64,000 bases of DNA. Origin: an uncultured Clostridia bacterium (GTDB lineage Bacteria > Bacillota > Clostridia > Oscillospirales > Ruminococcaceae). The notes beneath the pieces were generated by a model. It had not been told where the DNA came from and did no database searches. It saw only the letters and a list, made by a program, of their open reading frames with translations. Below are positions 9,729 to 17,354 of this stretch, piece after piece. The first letter of the stretch is position 1; every line of letters starts with the position of its first letter. The position numbers and the translations under genes are program-made. The stretch lies in contig CANPYR010000002.1 of assembly GCA_947588805.1 (NCBI GenBank), positions 35,035 to 99,034 of the forward strand. The letters run 5' to 3'.

Positions 9729-10148
9729 ATGTTCAAATCGGTACTGCTTGACGCCGCTGCCGCACAGCAGGCAAGCACGGCGGGTTCTATGTACACTCTG
9801 ATATTCATGGTCCTTATGCTGGTAGTTTTATACTTTATCATGATAAGACCCCAGCGTAAGAAGGAAAAAGCCGACGCAGAGATGCGCAAAAACGTCCAGG
9901 TCGGCGACGAGATAGAGACAGTCGGAGGAATCGTAGGAATAATAGTAAAGGTAGAGGACCAGACCGTCGTTATCGAGACCAGCTCGGACAGATGCAAGAT
10001 GAGGATCAAAAAGTGGGCGATAGCTACAAACGTCTCCGCTAACGACGAAAAGAAGAAGGCTGAGGACGCTGCAAAAGCCGCAAAGGAATCAAAAGAGCCG
10101 AAGGATGATAAGAAATCCAAGAAGGACGAGCCGATCGAAAAGGACTGA
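9729..10148 (+). CDS. yajC: preprotein translocase subunit YajC
   Basis: Single TM followed by MIRPQRKKEK and VGDEIETVGGIVGIIVKV; ATG at 9729 preferred over TTG 9714 (SD ggagg lies between). Confidence 0.9.
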   Translation: MFKSVLLDAAAAQQASTAGSMYTLIFMVLMLVVLYFIMIRPQRKKEKADAEMRKNVQVGDEIETVGGIVGIIVKVEDQTVVIETSSDRCKMRIKKWAIATNVSANDEKKKAEDAAKAAKESKEPKDDKKSKKDEPIEKD

Positions 10149-10158
10149 TATGTTCTAA

Positions 10159-10330
10159 GGCGTCACCGCACAATTATTTTGGTGCAGATACGCAGTCAGA
10201 TTTTTTGTCAGATGAAACAAAAACCGGAGCTAATACTTTGTGTATTCGCGAGGATTTTTGTGAAATATGACGAAAAATATGCAAGTAGATGCGCCAAAAA
10301 GGCGTTAGCCGCTAATTGCGCGGTGATGCC
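10159..10330 (+). repeat. MITE-like palindromic intergenic repeat, copy 2
   Basis: Inverted copy of 1152-1322; ends GGCGTCACCGCACAATTA / (rc) GGCATCACCGCGCAATTA; CTAA directly flanks both ends. Confidence 0.9.
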
Positions 10331-10367
10331 CTAAGTAAATCCCGAAGCTTGTATTCTAAAATTCAAT

Positions 10368-10420
10368 CCTCCCGAATATCGTTTAGTGATAATCATTAAA
10401 CGGCGTTCGGGAGGTTTTTT
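10368..10420 (+). terminator. intrinsic terminator-like hairpin overlapping SD of downstream gene
   Basis: CCTCCCGAA / TTCGGGAGG (9 bp) enclosing CGTTTAGTGAT-A-ATCATTAAACG near-palindrome, followed by T6 then ATG at 10421. Confidence 0.8.
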
Positions 10421-10795
10421 ATGCATACTTTTTCAAGAGCGATAGGTTACGGACTTTTAGCGGGCGCGGGGACGGTGATTTTTGTCTGCTCGTCAGTATC
10501 GGTATTGCAGATATTTATAAGCCTTCCGGACGGAATAATAAACGCCGCGGCGATTTTAACGCTGTCTCTCGCTTCCTATATTTCCGCGTACTCCTCGGCG
10601 CAGCTCTGCCGCTCAAAGGGACTTATTCAGGGGGTTATCTGCGGGACCGTTATCTTTTTCGCCGTCTTTCTCCCGGGGATCATAATGTCAAAAGATCCTC
10701 CCACCGAGCAGTCTCTTTTAAAGCTGATTTTGTGCATATTATCCGGAGCCGTGGGCGGGATAAAAGGGATAAATACGAAAAAGACAAGACTGTAA
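10421..10795 (+). CDS. TIGR04086/YrzE-like small integral membrane protein
   Basis: Four predicted TM segments, size and position between yajC and spoIIIA as expected for this family. Confidence 0.7.
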   Translation: MHTFSRAIGYGLLAGAGTVIFVCSSVSVLQIFISLPDGIINAAAILTLSLASYISAYSSAQLCRSKGLIQGVICGTVIFFAVFLPGIIMSKDPPTEQSLLKLILCILSGAVGGIKGINTKKTRL

Positions 10796-10821
10796 TATTT
10801 ATAAGCGCTTAAGAATATAAT
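10793..10821 (+). promoter_or_regulatory. candidate sigma-E promoter for spoIIIA operon
   Basis: TAATATT (10793-10799) - 14 bp - AATATAAT (10814-10821) compared with sigma-E consensus KMATATT / CATACAHT. Confidence 0.45.
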
Positions 10822-10875
10822 TTAAAAACGCGGGTTTTATCCCCGGAATAATAAAAACGGAGGACTTTGTAATTT

Positions 10876-11742
10876 ATGGAATCAAAGCTTAAATACGCGC
10901 TCGAGCTTCTTTCACAGGACGTGCTAAAGGCTTTAAGCGGCTTTTCGGAGCTTGAAGAAGCGGATGAGATAAGGCTGAGACTTTCAAGACGGCTTTGCGT
11001 ATCCCTAAAAGATAAAGACTGTGTTCTTGATTACATATGCACGCAGGCCGACATAGAGCACAGCTTCAAGACAGCATTTTCATATTCAATGCACAGCTAT
11101 TCCCGCGAGCTTTCGCAGGGGTATATAACGACGCGAGGAGGAAATAGGGTAGGGATCTCCGGCACGGCCGTTATATCGCAGGGCGGCGAAGGAATCGAAG
11201 CGGTGAAATATATAACTTCGCTCAATGTTCGCATTGCAAGAGAAATTATCGGCTGCGCGGATGAAATAGTAAGCGAATGCTTCAAAAGCGGTCCCGAGGG
11301 ACTTATAATCGCAGGCCCGCCGGGAAGCGGAAAGACGACTCTTTTAAGAGATATCTCCCGGCAGCTCGGAGCGCGATATAAGATATCTCTTATAGACGAG
11401 CGCGGGGAGATATCGTCGGCGCATAAAGGTTCTGCGCAAAACGGAGTCGGGGAAATGACCGATATATTCTACGGCTATCCAAAGGCGATAGGGATAGAAA
11501 CAGCGGTGAGGGTAATGACTCCAAGGGCGCTTATAGTGGATGAAATAGGCTCCGAGTCGGACGGAAAAGCTCTTTCATACGCAGTAAACTCCGGCGTAAA
11601 GATCATAACTGCGGTCCATGCCGGAAATCTTTCGGAAGCTATGAAAAAAACTGCGATAAGATCTCTTTATGAATCCGGAGCCTTCGGATTCTCCGCAGAG
11701 CTTGACAGCAGCCGCAGAGCGGCGGTGAAAAGGCTTGATTAG
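10876..11742 (+). CDS. spoIIIAA: stage III sporulation protein AA
   Basis: P-loop ATPase GPPGSGKTTLLRDISR; first gene of complete spoIIIA order. Confidence 0.95.
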   Translation: MESKLKYALELLSQDVLKALSGFSELEEADEIRLRLSRRLCVSLKDKDCVLDYICTQADIEHSFKTAFSYSMHSYSRELSQGYITTRGGNRVGISGTAVISQGGEGIEAVKYITSLNVRIAREIIGCADEIVSECFKSGPEGLIIAGPPGSGKTTLLRDISRQLGARYKISLIDERGEISSAHKGSAQNGVGEMTDIFYGYPKAIGIETAVRVMTPRALIVDEIGSESDGKALSYAVNSGVKIITAVHAGNLSEAMKKTAIRSLYESGAFGFSAELDSSRRAAVKRLD

Positions 11743-12190
11743 GATATATGCGGCGCTGATTCTCACGCTTTCGGGTTTTTTGATATCAAGGGAGCTTTAC
11801 CGAAAAAAAGAGAGGATATATCTTGAGACCGAGGAAGCCGCGGAAACCGTATCAAAAATAATATCCGAGCTCGGATACACCCGCGACGATGTTTATACGG
11901 TATCAAAAGAAGCAGCGGGCTTTGAGCTTAAGGGGATAAGCTTTCCCGGAGAATGGGAAGCGGAATGCAAAAAAAGATACGTAGGCGAGGACGGTTTAAA
12001 GATAATGCAGAAAGCCGGGAACATCCTCGGCTCGGCTGATCTTGACAGCCAGCTTGAAAGGCTGAGACTTTTAAGGGATGAAGCGCTGAGGACCGCAAGC
12101 GAAAAAAAGGCGCGGCTCGATTCCGAAAAAAGATTATATCTTACTCTCGGGCTTTCGCTCGGCGCGGCTATAGGGATAATGATGATTTAA
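11735..12190 (+). CDS. spoIIIAB: stage III sporulation protein AB
   Basis: Size, N- and C-terminal TM, position. Confidence 0.9.
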   Translation: MIRIYAALILTLSGFLISRELYRKKERIYLETEEAAETVSKIISELGYTRDDVYTVSKEAAGFELKGISFPGEWEAECKKRYVGEDGLKIMQKAGNILGSADLDSQLERLRLLRDEALRTASEKKARLDSEKRLYLTLGLSLGAAIGIMMI

Positions 12191-12202
12191 AAGGAGAAGA
12201 AA

Positions 12203-12397
12203 ATGGAAGTAACGCTTGTTTTTCAGATAGCGGGGCTCGGGATAATAGTAGCGGTCCTGAGCCAGCTTTTAAAAAGAGCAGAAAGGGACGAGCAGGCGCT
12301 GATGATAACGATAGCGGGGCTTGTTATCGTGATGGTGATGCTTGTAAACGAGATCTCGGAGCTCTTCGATACGGTAAGATCCGCGTTCGGGTTCTGA
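12203..12397 (+). CDS. spoIIIAC: stage III sporulation protein AC
   Basis: 64-aa two-TM protein, LVFQIAGLGIIVAVLSQLLKRAERDEQALMITIAG. Confidence 0.95.
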   Translation: MEVTLVFQIAGLGIIVAVLSQLLKRAERDEQALMITIAGLVIVMVMLVNEISELFDTVRSAFGF

Positions 12398-12401
12398 TCT
12401 A

Positions 12402-12788
12402 ATGGAGATACTTAAGATCGCAGCAGTCTGCCTTACAGCCGCGGTACTTGCAAAAGTGATCCAGCCGACTAACAGAGATCTCGCGGCGCTTTTATCGATA
12501 TCAGCGATGATATTCTGCGCTTTCATGGCGGTAGAAGGCTTAAGCCGGGTGTTTTCCGGCGCGGACGGTATCCTAAGCTATGAAGGCGTCGGTTCCGGAT
12601 ATCTTCATATCGCCTTCAGGGCGCTCGGAATCTGCTACATTTGCGAGCTCAGTTCATCCTCCTGCCGAGACTGCGGGGAAACTGCGCTCGGGAGCGTGAT
12701 AGATATCTCCGGCAGGGCGGCAGTAGCTCTTTTGACGCTTCCTCTTTTAAAAGAATTTGTAGGAATTGTAAAAACTGTTTTATCATGA
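12402..12788 (+). CDS. spoIIIAD: stage III sporulation protein AD
   Basis: Position and hydrophobic profile. Confidence 0.93.
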   Translation: MEILKIAAVCLTAAVLAKVIQPTNRDLAALLSISAMIFCAFMAVEGLSRVFSGADGILSYEGVGSGYLHIAFRALGICYICELSSSSCRDCGETALGSVIDISGRAAVALLTLPLLKEFVGIVKTVLS

Positions 12789-13885
12789 TAAAAAAAGCTT
12801 TAATTATTTTTATATCGATATTTATGATCTCAGCGGCGCTTGAAATTAACATTGAAGCCGAAGGCATTGAGTCGGATATCTCACGTTCTCTTTCCGAGAC
12901 CGAAACAGGGGAAGCGGAGCAGGGACTTGAAGAGCTCGGGATCGACCCCGGCGACGTTTCGGGGATAAGAAATCTGAGCGTATCGAAAATACTTGAATAT
13001 GTATCGAACATATTCAAAAAGGCGATAAACGCCCCGGTGAAGCTTATACTTACCGTGACGGCTTTCGCGGCTATATGCTCGGTATCGTCCGCCGTAAGCT
13101 TCAGGGGAGGACTTTACAGCGAGCTTTTTGTTCTGATATGCTTTATAGCCGTCTCTCCGTCGGCAGTTGAAAGCTTCATGTCCTCGGTAAAAGCTATAAA
13201 GGGAGCTTCCGCGTTCATGCTGAGCTATATCCCGGTATTCGCTTCCTTAGCGGCAGCTTCCGGAAATCTCGCTTCGGCAGTTTCATATAACGCGATTTTG
13301 ATGTATTTCTGCGAAGCCGCGGCGGTGATCACATCCACGCTTCTTAAGCCGATTCTTTGCGGAATGCTGATCCTTTCGGCAGTACAGGCTCTGAACCCCG
13401 ACATGACAAACCTGACCTCGGCTCTTAAAAACATCCTCACCGTCGTAATCGGATTTATAATGACTCTCTTTTTAGGGATTCTTGCGCTTCAAACGGTAGT
13501 TGGCAGAGGCGCGGAGGGGCTTGCGGTCAGGGCGGGAAAGTATGCGGTATCAAGCTTTGTTCCGGTGATAGGATATTCTCTTTCGGAATCGTATAAGGCG
13601 GTTAGCCTGAGTCTTAGCGCGATAAGGACCGCCACCGGAGCTTTCGGGATAGTAGTCCTCGGGGTATTTCTTCTGACTCCTATCATCTCCGCGCTGGTAT
13701 ATAAAGCTTCCTTTCTTTTCAGCGGATGGATATGCAGACTAATAGGCGCGGACAGACTGTCGTCGATGATGTACGGCCTTGCGGACGTGTTTTCTTTTCT
13801 GTCTACTACCCTTATCTTCTTCGGACTTATGCTCACCGTCGCCACGGGAACGCTGATACTTTTAGGAGGCGCACTTTCGCTGTGA
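12785..13885 (+). CDS. spoIIIAE: stage III sporulation protein AE
   Basis: ATG at 12785 overlapping the spoIIIAD stop; FKKAINAPVKLILTVTAFAAICSV motif; track start at 12641 overlaps spoIIIAD and is unlikely. Confidence 0.93.
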   Translation: MIKKALIIFISIFMISAALEINIEAEGIESDISRSLSETETGEAEQGLEELGIDPGDVSGIRNLSVSKILEYVSNIFKKAINAPVKLILTVTAFAAICSVSSAVSFRGGLYSELFVLICFIAVSPSAVESFMSSVKAIKGASAFMLSYIPVFASLAAASGNLASAVSYNAILMYFCEAAAVITSTLLKPILCGMLILSAVQALNPDMTNLTSALKNILTVVIGFIMTLFLGILALQTVVGRGAEGLAVRAGKYAVSSFVPVIGYSLSESYKAVSLSLSAIRTATGAFGIVVLGVFLLTPIISALVYKASFLFSGWICRLIGADRLSSMMYGLADVFSFLSTTLIFFGLMLTVATGTLILLGGALSL

Positions 13886-14349
13886 AATTCTTTACGCAGG
13901 CAGTCTTAGCCGCAGCAGTACTCGGTACTCTCCATATCCTCCTTCTTGCCCTCGCGCCGGATAAATACCGCCGGGAGATCAAAGCGATAATATCGCTTAT
14001 TACCGTGATAACGATAGCTTCGCTCTTAAGCGGCGCTGATTTTTCGGATATAACGTCGAGCCTTAAAGAAATAGAACTCAGCGAAAGCGTATATTCAAAC
14101 GACGAGCTTGTAAAAAAGGATCTTGAAGGAAGAATCGAGCAGTATCTCGAAGCGCTTCTTTCGGAGCAGGGGATAGAATGCAAAAAAATTTCGGTCGGTA
14201 CTACTATAGACGAATCAAGGCGCATATTTATTACAAAGGCAAGCCTGAGACTTTCAGAAGAGTATTCCGACCGAGATCCGGAAATACGGGAGCTTATAAA
14301 GACAAGGATAGGAGAAATCGGGACGGAAATAAGCTATGAGGACGGTTGA
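13882..14349 (+). CDS. spoIIIAF: stage III sporulation protein AF
   Basis: GTG at 13882 overlapping spoIIIAE stop; two TM then soluble domain. Confidence 0.85.
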   Translation: MKFFTQAVLAAAVLGTLHILLLALAPDKYRREIKAIISLITVITIASLLSGADFSDITSSLKEIELSESVYSNDELVKKDLEGRIEQYLEALLSEQGIECKKISVGTTIDESRRIFITKASLRLSEEYSDRDPEIRELIKTRIGEIGTEISYEDG

Positions 14350-14859
14350 ATGGAAGAAAAAGGAATAGAAAAAGTAATCAAAACGCTTAAAAGCACCCCA
14401 AAGCTTTGGATCTATTCCGCAGTAGCGATCTTATGCGTGCTGCTTCTTCTGACGTTAAAAACGCCGAAGAGCAGGGATGAGCCGGAGCAGGAGAATATTC
14501 CCAAAAGCGCGGCTTCGGAGGTACAGGACTACCGCAAGGAGCTTGAAGCGCGGCTTGAAGATATTCTTTCCGAGATACGCGGTGCGGGAGAAGTGAGCGT
14601 AATGATAACTCTGTCCGGAAGCGAGGAAACGGTTTACGCCGAGGATCTAAGCGAGTCGGACGGAAAAAGGAGCAGCGAAACCGTTATAGCAGGTTCGCAG
14701 CAAGCGCTGATCAGGAAAAAGGACAATCCGAAAATATTAGGGGTGCTGATCGTGTGCACCGGCGGCGGCAGGCCGCAGGTAAAGGAAAAGGTGGTAAATG
14801 CGGCTTCGACCGTATTGGATATACCCACAGGCAAGGTCTATGTGACCGAATCAAAATAA
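14350..14859 (+). CDS. spoIIIAG: stage III sporulation protein AG
   Basis: YRKELEARLEDILSEIRGAGEVSVMITL and VVNAASTVLDIPTGKVYVTE motifs. Confidence 0.93.
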   Translation: MEEKGIEKVIKTLKSTPKLWIYSAVAILCVLLLLTLKTPKSRDEPEQENIPKSAASEVQDYRKELEARLEDILSEIRGAGEVSVMITLSGSEETVYAEDLSESDGKRSSETVIAGSQQALIRKKDNPKILGVLIVCTGGGRPQVKEKVVNAASTVLDIPTGKVYVTESK

Positions 14860-14879
14860 ATCAGATTCAGGAGGAAATT

Positions 14880-15443
14880 ATGAGGAATTTTCACAGAAGC
14901 GTCAGTTTAAAGGTAAACAAAAGGCATATCATCTTAGCGGGTCTCACTCTTCTTTTGGGAGTGACGGTGTATGCAAACTACAAGCTTTCAAAGCCCGAGA
15001 TCCCGACTACTGAGGTGATGGAAAACGCTGATATCGGGGAGACCTACGGCGAGGTGCAGTATGTAAACGGAACTGAGCTCAACAGCTATTCTTCGGAGGA
15101 TTATTTCTCCCAGGCAAGGCTTGATAAGCTCACCGCCAGAGACGAAGCGGTAGAAACGCTTAAGATGGTATTGGAGGGTCGGGACATAACCGAGGAGGAG
15201 ATGGCGACCTACACCGAAAACGCGGTATCGCTTTCATCGCTTATAGAGAGCGAAGCGGAGATAGAGAACCTGATACTCGCATGCGGATATGAGGACTGCG
15301 TGGTATATCTTGACGGCGAAAACGCAAGCATTGTAGTAAAATCCGACGGTCTTTCGGCAGCTCAGGCAGCGGAGATAAAAGATATCCTTCTCAGCGAAAC
15401 GCAGGTGCCGAATGAAAATATCAGAATTTTTGAGGTAAAGTAG
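14880..15443 (+). CDS. spoIIIAH: stage III sporulation protein AH
   Basis: ATG at 14880 with ggagg SD; TM plus SQARLDKLTARDEAVETLKMVL motif. Confidence 0.92.
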   Translation: MRNFHRSVSLKVNKRHIILAGLTLLLGVTVYANYKLSKPEIPTTEVMENADIGETYGEVQYVNGTELNSYSSEDYFSQARLDKLTARDEAVETLKMVLEGRDITEEEMATYTENAVSLSSLIESEAEIENLILACGYEDCVVYLDGENASIVVKSDGLSAAQAAEIKDILLSETQVPNENIRIFEVK

Positions 15444-15472
15444 TTGAAATTTTATAAAGACTGTGATATACT
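15444..15472 (+). promoter_or_regulatory. sigma-A-type promoter for asp23 (TTGAAA - 17 bp - TATACT, extended TG)
   Basis: TTGAAA 15444-15449, TATACT 15467-15472, TG 15464-15465. Confidence 0.75.
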
Positions 15473-15535
15473 GTATAATGTATAAATGTATAAAAGGTAT
15501 ATACAGTCACCCGGAAGTATAAAGGAGCATAAAAA

Positions 15536-15898
15536 ATGGAAAAAACATCAGGCAGCCAGAGGGGTACTCTTAAAGTATCCGAGAGCGTAATTATCACCAT
15601 TGTAAAAAATGCCGCGCTTGAGGTTGACGGAGTGGACAGAATTCCCGCGAAGCAGTTCAGGATAAAAAGTCTTCTTCGCTCGACCGGAGATCTGAGCGAT
15701 ATCGGAGTCACGATGTCTGAAGGAGTATGCAGGATCGCGGTATCGATAGTGGCGAAAAGCGGATATAACGTTGTGAACGTCTGCGAGCAGATCCAGGAAA
15801 AGGTCAAAGCCGCCGTGCAGTCGATGACCGGAGTCACGGTATCCAAAGTCGACGTAACGGTAGCGGACGTTGAGTTTGACAGCCGTGAAAACGAATAA
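15536..15898 (+). CDS. Asp23/Gls24 family envelope stress protein
   Basis: Asp23 family pattern (GTLKVSESVIITIVKNAALEVDGV...VCEQIQEKVKAAVQSMTGVTVSKVDVTV). Confidence 0.92.
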   Translation: MEKTSGSQRGTLKVSESVIITIVKNAALEVDGVDRIPAKQFRIKSLLRSTGDLSDIGVTMSEGVCRIAVSIVAKSGYNVVNVCEQIQEKVKAAVQSMTGVTVSKVDVTVADVEFDSRENE

Positions 15899-15907
15899 GA
15901 ATAATTA

Positions 15908-15952
15908 GCTTTAAAGACCGAGCGCGGCAAGTAACCGCGCTTGGTCGAAAGC
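15908..15952 (+). promoter_or_regulatory. stable hairpin in asp23-nusB intergenic region
   Basis: GACCGAGCGCGG (15916-15927) / CCGCGCTTGGTC (15935-15946) with flanking GCTTT/AAAGC extension. Confidence 0.6.
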
Positions 15953-16006
15953 ATATCCGCAGAGCACTCCGTTTTCTTAATTTTTTTAGATATTAGGAGA
16001 AAAAAT

Positions 16007-16429
16007 ATGACACGACATGAGATCCGGGAAGCGGAATTTCTTTTGCTGTTTGAAAAGACCTTCACCGATGAGGACGTGAGCGAGCTTATAACACGGCATG
16101 AAACCGACTACGAGTATAAATGCGAGGAAGAGGTCGAGGAAACCGTAAAGGACGTTCTTTCAAAAATCCCCGAGCTTGACGGCGTAATCTCAAGATATTC
16201 CTCAACGAGGGCGGTAAGCAGGATACCGAGGGTAAATCTTTCTATTCTGCGGCTCGCTGTTTTCGAGATATTATACAGAAGGGAAAAGGTCCCCGTGAAC
16301 GCGGTCGTAAACGAAGCGGTAGGTCTTGCGAAAGCCTACGGCCAGGACAGCGACGTAAGATTTGTGAACGGAGTGCTCGGCTCGTTTACAAGAAGCCTTA
16401 AAGAAGATGAAAAGCTTCCTCGGAATTGA
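16007..16429 (+). CDS. nusB: transcription antitermination factor NusB
   Basis: ATG at 16007; MTRHEIREAEFLLLFE and VPVNAVVNEAVGLAKAYGQDSDVRFVNGVLG. Confidence 0.95.
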   Translation: MTRHEIREAEFLLLFEKTFTDEDVSELITRHETDYEYKCEEEVEETVKDVLSKIPELDGVISRYSSTRAVSRIPRVNLSILRLAVFEILYRREKVPVNAVVNEAVGLAKAYGQDSDVRFVNGVLGSFTRSLKEDEKLPRN

Positions 16430-17354
16430 TACTTCAAACTATACCACATCCGCGGCGATATACGAGCCGTCTTCGGGAATAATAAGACAGCGTAAAAAGC
16501 TTCTTCCCGTAAAAGATGGCGAAAAGGGGATAAGGCAGTCCGACGCGGTGTTTCATCACACAAGACAGCTTCCCGAAACGGCGAAGGAGCTTTTGGAGAG
16601 CTCAAATTCCGATATACGCGCAGTAGGAGTATCGGTAAGACCGAGAAACGTCGAAGGCTCGTATATGCCGTGCTTTTTGGCGGGCGAGACCGCGGGAGAG
16701 CTTATAAGCTCCGCGCTCGGCGTGAAGCTCTATAAAACCTCGCACCAGGTAGGACATATCCTTGCGGCGCTATATTCATCCGGAAGGCTTGACCTGTTAA
16801 AAAGCGAAAAAAGCTTTATCGCCTTTCACGTCAGCGGCGGCACCACGGACTGTCTGATCTGCGCGCCGGATAAGGATGAAGCTCTGACATGCCGAGAGAT
16901 AGCTTCCTCGAGCGATCTTAAGGCGGGACAGGCCATAGACAGAGTAGGGGTAACGCTCGGACTGAAATTTCCCTGCGGCAAGGAGCTTGAAGAGCTTGCT
17001 ATAAGATCCGAAAGAAAATTCAGGATCTCTCCACATATAAAAGACGGCTGCTGCTCCTTTTCGGGGCTTGAGAATATATGCAAAAAAATGCTTTCAGACG
17101 GCGAGAAAAAGGAAGATATCGCGCTTTACTGCATTAAATATATCGAAGCCGCGATAATTAAAACGACCGAGTGGGCTCTGAAAGAATACGGCGAGCTGCC
17201 GATAGTTTACGCCGGCGGCGTGATGTCAGACAGGATTATAAGAGAAAGCGTCGCCGGCAGATTTGAAGCATACTTTGCAGATCCCGAGTTTTCATCCGAC
17301 AACGCGGCAGGGATCGCTATCTACGCGGCGATAAGGGAGGGAGAGGTACTTTGA
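16407..17354 (+). CDS. TsaD/Kae1-like (peptidase M22 family) paralog
   Basis: MKSFLGIDTSNYTTSAAIY, HQVGH, GGVMSDRIIRE; shorter than canonical TsaD. Confidence 0.85.
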   Translation: MKSFLGIDTSNYTTSAAIYEPSSGIIRQRKKLLPVKDGEKGIRQSDAVFHHTRQLPETAKELLESSNSDIRAVGVSVRPRNVEGSYMPCFLAGETAGELISSALGVKLYKTSHQVGHILAALYSSGRLDLLKSEKSFIAFHVSGGTTDCLICAPDKDEALTCREIASSSDLKAGQAIDRVGVTLGLKFPCGKELEELAIRSERKFRISPHIKDGCCSFSGLENICKKMLSDGEKKEDIALYCIKYIEAAIIKTTEWALKEYGELPIVYAGGVMSDRIIRESVAGRFEAYFADPEFSSDNAAGIAIYAAIREGEVL

